From the NCBI GenBank assembly GCA_022606425.2, contig JAHDVF020000992.1:868001-932000 (forward strand): 64,000 nucleotides of DNA, in the 5' to 3' direction. This DNA comes from Lepidostoma basale. Taxonomy: Eukaryota; Arthropoda; Insecta; Trichoptera; Lepidostomatidae. Position 1 is the first letter of the stretch; every line of letters starts with the position of its first letter. Below are positions 37,095 through 64,000 of the stretch, piece after piece. The notes under the pieces were generated by a model that worked only from the letters and a program-made list of their open reading frames with translations, was not told the origin of the DNA and ran no database searches. Both the position numbers and the translations under genes were made by a program.

Positions 37095-37600
37095 ACTAAC
37101 TAACTAACCATCACGCCATTTCCCAGGAGGGGTAGGCAGAGAGGATGGATCGCCACACTAGCCTGTCCTGGCATACCTCTCGAGCTTCCTCTACATCCAT
37201 ACATCTTACCATGCACGCACGTCGATTGTTCCGACTTCGAATTTTAGTAATTGATTAATTTGGTCATGCCATGTTTTCCTCGGTCGTCCTCGGCTTCTTT
37301 TCCCACTCACGCTGCTTGTGTACAACTTTTTAACCATTCTACTCTCATCCATTCGTTCCATATGTCCGAACCATCTCAGGGATCATTTTTTAATTTTATT
37401 CATGATGCAGTCATCTGCCTTACATTTCTTTCTTATTTCATCGTTCGGTATTCTATCATACAACGTTTTCCCGCACATTCTTCTTAGTGATCTCATTTCT
37501 ACGGCGTTTATCCTGCTTTCATCCTTCTTTTGCCAGCTCCAAGCTTCACTTCCATACATGAGGGTTGGCACTAGAACTCCATTGTGTACTGCCATATGAA
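37095..37600 (-). mobile_element. RTE-like LINE, C-terminal coding part and 3' end
   Basis: The minus strand encodes GVLVPTLMYGSEAWSWQKKD, then RINAVEMRSLRRMCG and NDEIRKKCKADD, followed by the decayed terminal domain and the 3' end with a TAAC tail at 37087. It is the best-preserved C-terminal copy of the LINE family found at 2624-3990. Confidence 0.88.
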
Positions 37601-37608
37601 ATATATTA

Positions 37609-37724
37609 CACTTATAATATCACATTTTGAGAAGGTCGCGACAGTTACAAACAACTGGTAGTTGTAGGTGGTGAAACAGCTGTCGCGACATTCTCACAAA
37701 ATTGTGATATTATAACAGTGTTGA
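37609..37724. repeat. 116-bp hairpin with about 36-bp arms
   Basis: The left arm 'ttataatatcaca...ggtcgcgacag' pairs with the right arm 'ctgtcgcgac...tgtgatattataa', with one 2-bp gap and a few mismatches. The loop is about 30 nt. It directly abuts the 5'-truncated end of the LINE fragment. It may be a tiny MITE or a hairpin-RNA source. Confidence 0.7.
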
Positions 37725-37943
37725 AATTACTTTACTTTAGAGCTTTATAAAGATGGCAATGTGAAACCAGCCAAGAACTTCCTGAGTTATAACCCACACT
37801 CATGATGATAAATATACTAATTTAATAAATACTTATAAAAATAATTATCACAAACATAAGCAGGCATATCCATTACTTGGTGGTTAGACATATTTAAAAA
37901 TAAAATTGAAAATACCTTTTCACTTAGTGAAAAGGTTTTTACT

Positions 37944-38376
37944 TTATAAGGATTAATTGTATCTCAATAGAGACGAAGATGTAAATTGTTTTCTGGGAAC
38001 AGAATGTGGTGGCCGAGGCGCTTACAGGACTTATGACCTGTCATTGGTTGGGTTGAGCGATTGCTTTATGTTTAACAACATTCCCCATTCCGCATTTTTT
38101 TTTCTTATGACCACGTCTGACAAATTTTCGGAACTTGTATATATGGTAGGATTCCACGCCTATCTTTACATATTTAAGTTCACTCTACACTAGCGTCATC
38201 TATTAAGATTGGAAAGCATTAAACAGAAAATCTTTATTAATGTACTGTGAAAGTCTCTGCAAATCATCCGTACTAGACTACGCCTGGAGATGTCTCTCCA
38301 ATTTCATCCAGAAATCCATTTTTCCAGAAAACAATTTACATCTTCGTCTCTATTGAGATACAATTAATCCTTATAA
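37944..38376. mobile_element. 433-bp element with perfect 53-bp terminal inverted repeats
   Basis: Bases 37944-37996 and 38324-38376 are exact inverted copies over all 53 positions (starting ttataaggattaattgtatc). The 327-bp interior has no coding frame with a recognisable domain. Related partial sequence lies at 35645-35830 and continues beyond the right end to about 38460. Confidence 0.85.
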
Positions 38377-39009
38377 AATAAAAAATTTATCCGCAATGGG
38401 TGAAATCCAGTATTTGTCTACAAGAATTTGTATACATTCAAAATGTTGTAGTGAAAAGATCTTATTACATAAACTAAAGTGAAACAGTTTAATTTGTGTA
38501 TAGCCCTGAGGAAGCTCGCTACAGAGTGAAACCAATTAGCGTTACTAACTCGATAAAGTTGTTTATAATAAATGGAAAAGTGTTTAATTTTATTTGATTA
38601 CAATATATGGTATACAAAATCTTGAAGCAGTAGTCTATCTAAAAACAAATGTCTATTTTGGAAACTTTGCCCATTGAAACTAAGAATATCCGTAGCAAAT
38701 TGACTCAGCGTCTTCAGAAGCAGATTGATAACTCAGACACACAAATAAAACCTGTGCTGACACCATTGAAGTTATCTATCTGTATGAAATAATGTTGCCT
38801 TCTCCGGTATTCCAGGGTTTCCAAATAATCCTCCTACAATTTGCAGAAATTGAAAATGAGTTTTCTTTTTCACAATTGAAGTGAATTGGTTGCAAGTGTG
38901 CCACACAGAAAGAAGTTAAAATAAGCGAGCTGCCAAAACCGGTTGAAGACAAAAACATTAGTAGATTTACACTAAATATATATATATTTTTTTTAATATA
39001 GAAATTTTG

Positions 39010-39072
39010 GTTTTCATTATTAAGAATGAACTTCTACCATGAAATTCCAAATAACACAATTATTTTTTTAGA
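39010..39072. repeat. Dispersed repeat, second copy
   Basis: It shares 'aatgaacttctacc' and the downstream AT-rich block with bases 1-62. Confidence 0.55.
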
Positions 39073-39508
39073 ACCACAGACATGACACACTCCATTCGTC
39101 AGAGAACTTCAAAACTCTTTTAAACTGATCCACCGTGAGGGAATATTTCATTTTTCCAGATATTTTCTCAAATGCCAGTGCAGTGGTATTCTGATACCAA
39201 TCCTTATGTGATAATGTGAAGCATATAACAGGTAAAAGTAGAATAATTAGAATAAATACGTTAGAAACAAGATCTTTCACAGGAAGGGGCAAAAGCATCA
39301 AGAGCAAAATATTGAAAGGAAAACTAAAATGGTTTAGGAATATATGAAAAATGGGAATGTACCGTGTAAAACAATTGAATTTGAATACGCAATCATGTTA
39401 GAAGTCAGAAAAATCAACATGATTAAAAGCAGCATAGTACAGACTCGCAAATATTAGATGGATCTGAAGAAAGAAATAATATATACGAGTACATAGACAC
39501 ATTAATTC

Positions 39509-41432
39509 TTACACATATTTACATTCAAAATCGGGAGCCGAAACATTCGCATCTTCCTTATCAATAGCTATTCTAGAACGAACTTTGGCCAGGGATCTTT
39601 CTGTTATATACGGGCAGCTGTAGACGCCAAGACCTCGCAATTGTGTGCATTTTTCTAAAACCTCACTGAAATAAAAAAATAACACAAAATCATTCCAGAT
39701 CCTATTTTTATACTTAATCTTTGTCTCATAAATAACAACAGCAAATCATCACGCCGTTTCCTGGAGGGGTAAACAGGAAGAATGGACATTACTTTTTCCT
39801 GACCACTCTCTATCTCCCTCCACATTTATATAAACAAGTCACACGCATATCGATTCTTCCCATTTGATTAATTTGGCCATGCCATGTGTTCCTCGGTCTT
39901 TCTCAATTCTGTACATATTCCAATCATATCATTAACATAAACGTTCTTAACAATTCTTTCTTCATCCATACGTTCCATAAATGAAAATTTACAAATATTG
40001 CCTCATATGAAAACCAAAAACATGTTAATATTTCCATAATATAATAGATGTGGTCCTCACCTTGCTCCTTCATCCGTTACATGCGTGCATGAAGCAATAT
40101 TCAAGAACTGAAGGGAGTTGGAGTACTCAGCAATAGCCTTCATACATTTGTTGTCAAAATAGAAGACTTTTTCGAAGTTCATTTTTTTTAGCAATCGAAA
40201 CTTCTTTATAAAAAGTATAATGCTGTTGACTGCTAAAAAATAGCAAAAGGTGAAATCCACTTCTTCCAGCGCGCTTTGGTGGAGGGCAAAGCATTCCAGC
40301 GAGCCCGAAGTAAGCCACAGGCACCTCCTCAACTTTAGGATTCTCAGATTCTTGCAGTTCAGAATAATGGGCTGAAGCACGCGGGGCGTAAGACTTGCAC
40401 AGAGGCTCAAGTTAATGCTCACGAGGAAAGGGTTATTCATTAAGACAGGTAGAAGGTCGTCATCTTCCAAAAACTCACAATTGTACAAATTTATTACCCT
40501 TAAATTACGGCACAATGTCAACACCTGAAATCAAAATGCAAATGAAGTTATTAACCTATATTACATACACAATGGACATAAATTACAAATAAAAAGATGA
40601 AAGAGTTAGCAACAACTTAAGTTTTACATTTATGTTAAATCAATTAAAATATATTTCCAGTGACAGATTTGAAACATGTAAGTATGCATAATTAATTAAT
40701 CCCTTTATGTATGCAAACATCAGCTACGATATTATATATTATAAACCACAGTCGGCATTTATAAAAAGTGTGCCAAAGGAACTCACTGGCTAAAATTTCC
40801 CGAAATAATGCAATGTTTTCTGCCGCTGAATTATTTTGCTAGTTTGGCATTAGTTTTTATACAAGAACTGCATTACCAAGACAAGTCTAAATACAAGCCA
40901 ATCTACTCTAATTGGCAGATTATGAGCTAAAACACAGCCTTCACAATATATTGGGGACCAAACTTTTGTAGTAGCCAGCTCTTAAAGATTTTACGGACTT
41001 CGGGTACACTGAGAACACGTCAAATCATTAAACACACCATTTTAAAATATCCTACCACTCCAGTAAATATTAACAGATAATATCACGTGCAACTCTCAAA
41101 TACACCAATACTCAAGTATAATCAATAGAGTATAATAACTAAACACCTTCTCACAAACCCAATGAAGTTATCTATTCGTAAAATTACCCAAATAAATAAT
41201 TACTGTTAATTATCACTTGTTTGCTTACCCTGAAACACTCAGTAGAAAAGTTAGATTTGTTATACAATAGCAACATTTTCATCTTTTGAAAATAAGCATT
41301 TATCAATTCGCAACATTCTCTGGATACACATCTAAGATTAAAACAATCCTGGAGCCTTAACATCGGTAAAAGAACAGGAATCAATACATCATTCCAATTA
41401 ATATCTAATATATATACACTTTGTTTGCTCAT
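39509..41432 (-). CDS. FBXL15: FBXL15 homologue, F-box/leucine-rich-repeat protein
   Basis: Three exons, 41432-41229, 40524-40061 and 39665-39509, join in phase at GTAAGC/GTGAGG donors and CAG acceptors to 274 residues, close to human FBXL15 (about 300). FBXL15 is the substrate receptor of an SCF ubiquitin ligase; in mammals it targets SMURF1 and so supports BMP signalling. The N-terminus has VYILDINWNDVLIPVLLPML, a divergent F-box equivalent to the human LDLPWEDVLLP segment. The LRRs follow: CEFLEDDDLLPVLMNNP, LSLCASLTPRVLQP, LRRCLWLTSGSLECF, ALEEVDFTFC and FLNIASCTHVTDEG. The last exon has LRGLGVYSCPYITERSL and a short tail. The start ATG fits the F-box position. It diverges from KAT6 across about 1 kb. 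Confidence 0.88.
39745..39990 (-). mobile_element. Decayed RTE-like LINE 3' end, in FBXL15 intron 2
   Basis: It begins catcacgccgtttcctgga and continues with ggccatgccatgtgttcctc, both family landmarks, but is heavily diverged. Confidence 0.65.
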
Positions 41433-42437
41433 TTTGAAGGAATAATATAGAAATATCAGTATTCTAAACTATCTATTGACTGTTACGGCCAAAACATTTT
41501 TTAATCACAAAACATGATATAAAATGTACTGCGAAAATTAGTTACGTCAATCACCGACCAATTTACCGACTACGGCAAAGTGACAGTTTCCTCTGGCCGA
41601 CTCCAGTATAAAACGTAAACAATAAAACAAAACAACCTGCTTGTTTAGTTGCCGCAATTGTAATTGTAACTTGCAAACTTCATGAGCATTCACATGCGCA
41701 GTTTGGCGTTGTTTTAAATCCCATAATATGGCCTATTAACTAATATCGGGAATTTCTTTATTAATTCTTGGCATCACTGTCAATATGGCCATCGCAATGC
41801 AGCCTTTTGTTAGTGTTTTGTGAATATGTTTTCATTGATAATTTTCTGATGTGCTCCATTTGGCTGTTAATATAAAATATATTTATTCATTGATTTATTA
41901 CAAACAGTTTTTATTGTGTGACAATTCGTTAACTACTGACGACAGTTTTCCCTGTTTGAAGTGGCACCTTGTAATCGGTATTACCGGGAAAAGTATGCGA
42001 TCCGCGGAGCGCTGTGCGGAACTATAGTTTGTTTTTATTTGCTTTTTAGCCCATAATCTATTATCGATTAAGTTTTATTTATTTTATTTTCCTGCGCTGA
42101 CATAGTTTGAACGTTTAAATCGTTGCGATTTGTTATGGGCGCCAATACATTGTACAACGTAAAATGTAGAATTCACAAGATGGCTGCCGACGGATGCTTA
42201 CATGCCCGTTATGAAATTACAGTAAATTCGTCATGTTGTTTTAAAATACCATACTAAGCGATTCGCACATTTTATTTCGTAAAAATGAATCACTAGACTA
42301 TTTTGACCGTAATATCGAAACGAAGCGTTAGTGTCAACAAACAAAATTATGTGCCGAAAAGTGTGGGGAAGTTTCATTATGACTTTTGACATTTGAAGTT
42401 AGAAGCACTTTCCGTATGACTCGTCCGAAGTGTTAAA
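41433..42437. promoter_or_regulatory. Shared upstream region between FBXL15 and KAT6
   Basis: The two start codons are 1,005 bp apart in head-to-head orientation, with no transposon or third gene between them. The region must hold both promoters and 5' UTRs, and may act as a bidirectional promoter. No TATA box could be assigned with confidence. Confidence 0.45.
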
Positions 42438-60351
<17,914 letters not shown>

Positions 60352-60553
60352 TGGCACTACTACCTCGCCTTCCCCTTACTACCTCAATTAGACTGTGAAT
60401 CCTAATGTCTCTAGAATAGTCTGCTAATCGGGGGACAGCTCGTGCTGTTGCTACGCTCGGCGCGTGAAGTGTCTCTTGGGATTTAGCTACCATAGAATCA
60501 ATTTGGAGGACCTAAATTAATTATTGTGATCTTTATCAATTGCGATCTAAAAA

Positions 60554-60559
60554 AATAAA
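60554..60559 (+). terminator. Proximal KAT6 polyadenylation signal candidate
   Basis: AATAAA about 200 bp after the stop codon. It is one of two plausible signals. Confidence 0.45.
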
Positions 60560-61579
60560 TATACATTGTTAAATTAAAATTTTTATTGGATTTGTTCGAA
60601 TAACATAAAAATAAACAAAAAAAAAACTTTTGAATAGGTATAAAGAATGCGGTATTGGTATAACAAATATTGTGTTTCTTTGCTTATGGATCTGAACTCT
60701 ACCTCTAGTCTGGTGAATGGCCGGCCCTCGTGCCCGAGCGGTGAACGCCGAGGATTAAAGAAAGAAACTTTATGCAACCAAAGTGTAATATTAAAGACAA
60801 ATCATTTGGGTGTTATAAATGAAATGCACTTACGGAGGAGAGCCGTACTTAGCACTCCCGGGTTAGTGTCGGACTGGACGGTCCTCGTACTCCGCCTGAA
60901 TGCGTCTCCAAGTTGTGATCGGTTTTAGTTTAAGATGAATATGTTAGTACGTTACTCTTGTTTTAGTTTTCTCCCGAATGTACCACTCGCAATGCACTGC
61001 GCAAAGGTTATAGTTCTACCTACCTACCGCATTGAATCCTTTAGTTATACGCTAATGTAAGATGTTTGTAAATCTGTTGTTGACCTAAATTCAAGAAAAT
61101 GATAGGAATATTTTTTACATTTTTTTACTACACATAGTGATGCATAATAAGTATGCCGAATGTCTGGTGAGCGTTGCTGGAGAGTGTCATTCACTTGTAG
61201 GTGCCTATTAGACTCAGAACAAAGCCTGTACGATATATCTTGATGTTTTATTTATTTCCTAATTATTTTATTTTTTAAGAAGCTAATATATAAATGAACT
61301 CAGTATTTCATACTTAAGTTTGTGATTTTTTTGTATTTTGTAAAGTGGCTTTGTGGAATTATTTGAAGTACAAGTTAGCAGCGCGGCCCGCGTGGTGTTC
61401 ACGTACAAGATCTGCCCCACAGAGTATAAAGTTATTGTTACTTATGAGAATATCTGTAAATATTGCAAATAAGTCTAGCTGTAGCCGGTGTTATCACACA
61501 AAATATAATTTTGTGAAAATTAACTTGTTCCTTATTTCCTACTTGTTCCTTGTTTGGCCTGCCCCGGTTAGGAGGGTTT

Positions 61580-61585
61580 AATAAA
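61580..61585 (+). terminator. Distal KAT6 polyadenylation signal candidate
   Basis: AATAAA about 1.2 kb after the stop, 23 bp before the opposing minus-strand signal of ADK. The 1.2-kb stretch between stop and signal holds no other gene. Confidence 0.5.
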
Positions 61586-61607
61586 ATAGGAGTTCTTTTA
61601 AATACAA

Positions 61608-61613
61608 TTTATT
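61608..61613 (-). terminator. ADK polyadenylation signal candidate
   Basis: TTTATT on the plus strand (AATAAA on the minus strand), about 320 bp past the ADK stop. It faces the distal KAT6 signal. Confidence 0.5.
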
Positions 61614-61934
61614 GATCCCTAGAATAAATTATTTGCCCAACACTTCCAAAGAAGTCGGTTCTTTCTATAAGCGTAATAAGGCCACTTTTAACAGTTTTGC
61701 GCCTCGCAACAAACAAAATTCCAATGTACAAAAATGTTTTTTCTAAAATTATTTCGGAAACTTCATTAACAAATTTTTATTTGAATGTAAAAAAGAGAAT
61801 TCAAAATATTTGTGTACTTATATAAGAAATGTAATTATCAGGTACATTACTTCATACAATATTCAAATAAGTACAAGATGTAATAATAACATTATTGTGC
61901 AAATGCTGCTTCCACTGAGATTACACTGGCTGGA

Positions 61935-64000
61935 CTAGGACGCGAAGGCAGGCTTCCCTGCGAAGATGCACCCGGAGGTCTGTATGATCTCCGAGGCAGC
62001 GTAGACACCGCAGCGGACGCAAGCCTCGTAGGGCCGGCCGAGAGCCAATTGGGCCAGAAAACCCCCAGAAAAGGCATCCCCTGCTCCGTTTGTGTCCACG
62101 ATCCGCTCTTTGGGCAACGCAATGACAGGGATCTCCGTCACCACCCCAGCATCGGCGAGCAGAACCGGATCACACCCTTGGGTTATTATGACTGTTCGAG
62201 ATTTGTTTTTGTTTATCTTAGGCAATTCACTCACTTTTAGAGCAATGTCCTTCATTTCCTTCACATCCAGTTTTAATTCTTTGGCAAATGTTGACATTTC
62301 CTGTAAAACAACGATTATTGTATTATAAAATCTGACCAAACATTTATTTTACACAAATAATACTACTTTGATCATAAAGTAAGGTGAAATTGTTTATAAC
62401 TTTTATTTATTCTTCTAAATATATTTCATTGCCTTTAAAGTACTCCCCTCCCGATACAATCCACTCATGTCATCGTTTTTACCAATCCTCGAAATAATTA
62501 TTAAGTAAATTTTTGGAATTGCCTTTCACGCAGCAATTCTTTCAAAACAGTGTCCCCGGAGCGGTAGGGAATAGCCAAAAGTCACACGGTGCTAAATCAG
62601 GCGAATACGATGATAGTGGAATGATACGAGTTGGTTTTTTTGGAATTTGAGCATTGTTTCAAAGACTTCAATGTGACACCGTTTTTCCAAAAAAATTGTC
62701 TTTTTGGTACCAAACGAGAATTCACTCTTCAGATACAAAACATCTTTCAAAATGGTCTGGACTGATCCAAACGAAATGTTAACAGTATCAGCCAGTTCTC
62801 TAATTGTCAATTGATGATTTTTGAGCACCAAATCTTTGATTTCCTCGACGTGTTGTTCATCAGTTGGTGTTGATGGTCGTCCAGGGCGATTTTTGTCTTC
62901 AACACCTTTTCTGACTTCTTTGAAATGTTTATACCACTTGTAAAAAAAATTGTGACATAACTTGGTCACCGCAGGACTTCTGCGGCATTTTCAACGTTTC
63001 TGCAGCAGAAATTTCATTCTGCAAACAAAATTTTGCTCTACAAATCAGAAATGGTAAAAATCGCTCAAGTTACTGATTTTGTTGTGTAACTATTGGACAA
63101 ATGCAGATATTGACATGAAATTTGACACAGATGTCCGTGACAGTACTACCAACCTAAAAAAAAAAGATTTGCTAGAATCGAAGGGCCCGCGTATTTTAAA
63201 TTAAAAATTTCACCTTACTTTTCGATCACAGTAGTACAATTACATCTCTTTTACTCGGAGGAGATGACTTTTTCCGTCTGTTTTTGTTGAGCAAAGAATT
63301 GGCATTAAATTGTGTTTGCGGAATGAATATCATGCCGCCAAACATTAAACAGCGTTGTCAAATTACTTTATTTGAAAATGACATGCTATTAAGCTTTTAA
63401 ATTTGCTTTAATTTATGAATTAATCGATTGTAAAGGCACTAATGATTTCAGTAAAATCATTTGAATATATCTTTATTTTATGTTGACACAGGTTCAGCAC
63501 TGTGCGACCTTTGTCTGTCCAATAACAAACTCAAAATAATGCTCAGAGGACACCATTTCGACTCACTTGAAGCGATAAAAGCCGAATCGTAAAAAGTAAG
63601 GCCATTCTGGAAAAAGACTACTTCGTGCCGGACGGGGAGTACTTTGAAGGCGATGAAATTGATTTGTGAATAAATGAAGATTTTTCATTTTATAAACAAA
63701 TTGATCTTATTTTTTTTATCACAGTAATATCTTGATATGTTTTTAAATTGTTTATGCCTTAACGTCTTGAGTTTATATAATTCTCAGGATGATGAAGGTA
63801 TAAAACCTCCGAAACATGTGAAAAATAAACTCAAAAGTGAAGTGTTTTAATTCATAAAAAAAAATTGTCATGGAATTTCACAATGCTTACGCCTTAGTTA
63901 ATGAAAAATATTAAAATGTTTTGTTAAAAAGGGGGTATCTACAATAACAAATACTCACTGTTTCATTTCCGAAAAGAATATCTACGTAGGGCAGGACTTC
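61935..64000 (-). CDS. ADK: Adenosine kinase, C-terminal exons (gene continues past the right edge)
   Basis: Two exons are visible: 64000-63959 (LPYVDILFGNET, GTGAGT donor, phase 0) and 62300-61935 (to the stop). Adenosine kinase phosphorylates adenosine to AMP with ATP and serves purine salvage and methylation turnover. The last exon has STFAKELKLDVKEMKDIA, SRTVIITQGCDPVLL and the pfkB signature DTNGAGDAFSGGFLAQLALG with the catalytic aspartate (second D), then CGVYAASEIIQTSGC and a short tail. This corresponds to about the last 135 residues of a roughly 345-residue enzyme. The N-terminal part lies beyond base 64000. The 1.7-kb intron holds mariner remnants. The gene converges on KAT6. Confidence 0.94.
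62361..63236 (-). mobile_element. Internally deleted mariner-like element in the ADK intron
   Basis: Inverted ends tactactttgatcataaag and the right-hand counterpart (cttttcgatcacagtagta) bracket 876 bp. The minus-strand frame 62969-62592 encodes the N-terminal DNA-binding half: FYKWYKHFKEVRKGVEDKNR, PGRPSTPTDEQHVEEIKDLV and LTIRELADTVNISFGSVQTI, a helix-turn-helix pair of the GVQW/mariner type. The catalytic half is deleted. Confidence 0.88.
63530..63727 (+). mobile_element. C-terminal remnant of the same mariner family
   Basis: Plus-strand reading HHFDSLEAIKAES, a stop, then in shifted frame a TTSCRTGSTLKA-like stretch; the underlying sequence 'gactacttcgtgcc' and 'gagtactttgaaggcgatga' corresponds to the usual DYF...YFEGDE end of these transposases. 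It ends in 'tttatcacagtaata', which resembles the right inverted repeat of the neighbouring element. Confidence 0.72.

Overview
The window looks like an AT-rich insect nuclear chromosome, most probably from a moth or butterfly. The evidence is small spliced exons with GT-AG introns, several animal-specific genes, and a dense load of mariner elements, foldback MITEs and an RTE-like LINE whose 3' ends carry a (GTTA)n tail, a mix typical of Lepidoptera. No species is assigned. No bacterial, viral, CRISPR or genuine rRNA/tRNA genes were seen.

Layout. (1) 1-740: a first exon on the minus strand encodes a signal-peptide-bearing protein that runs off the left edge. (2) 2.6-4.0 kb: the longest LINE copy, broken by stops. 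(3) 4.0-25.4 kb, minus strand: the insulin receptor substrate gene (IRS, Drosophila chico), with PH, PTB and a long tail carrying five YxxM motifs. It is followed by about 6 kb without ORFs that may be its 3' UTR. (4) 25.4-29.0 kb: intergenic region with a decayed PIF/Harbinger transposon that keeps pieces of both of its genes. (5) 29.0-34.2 kb, plus strand: HROB, the OB-fold recombination factor that loads MCM8-MCM9, reconstructed in five exons. (6) 34.2-39.5 kb: a transposon graveyard with nested foldback elements, LINE 3' ends, a 116-bp hairpin and an element with perfect 53-bp inverted repeats. (7) 39.5-41.4 kb, minus strand: FBXL15, complete in three exons. (8) 42.4-60.4 kb, plus strand: KAT6 (Drosophila enok), a MYST histone acetyltransferase of about 2,751 residues in twelve coding segments. 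Its introns contain four mariner or LINE layers. (9) 61.6-64.0 kb, minus strand: the 3' part of adenosine kinase, convergent with KAT6.

How the genes relate. IRS and HROB diverge, FBXL15 and KAT6 diverge across about 1 kb (a likely shared promoter region), and KAT6 and ADK converge with poly(A) signals about 20 bp apart. The five genes belong to separate pathways (insulin signalling, homologous recombination, SCF ubiquitination, histone acetylation, purine salvage). I see no functional cluster. The unusual content lies mostly in the mobile DNA and in a few gene-structure details: a frame break in KAT6 just upstream of the MYST domain, a divergent second PHD finger, and an unresolved IRS exon junction.
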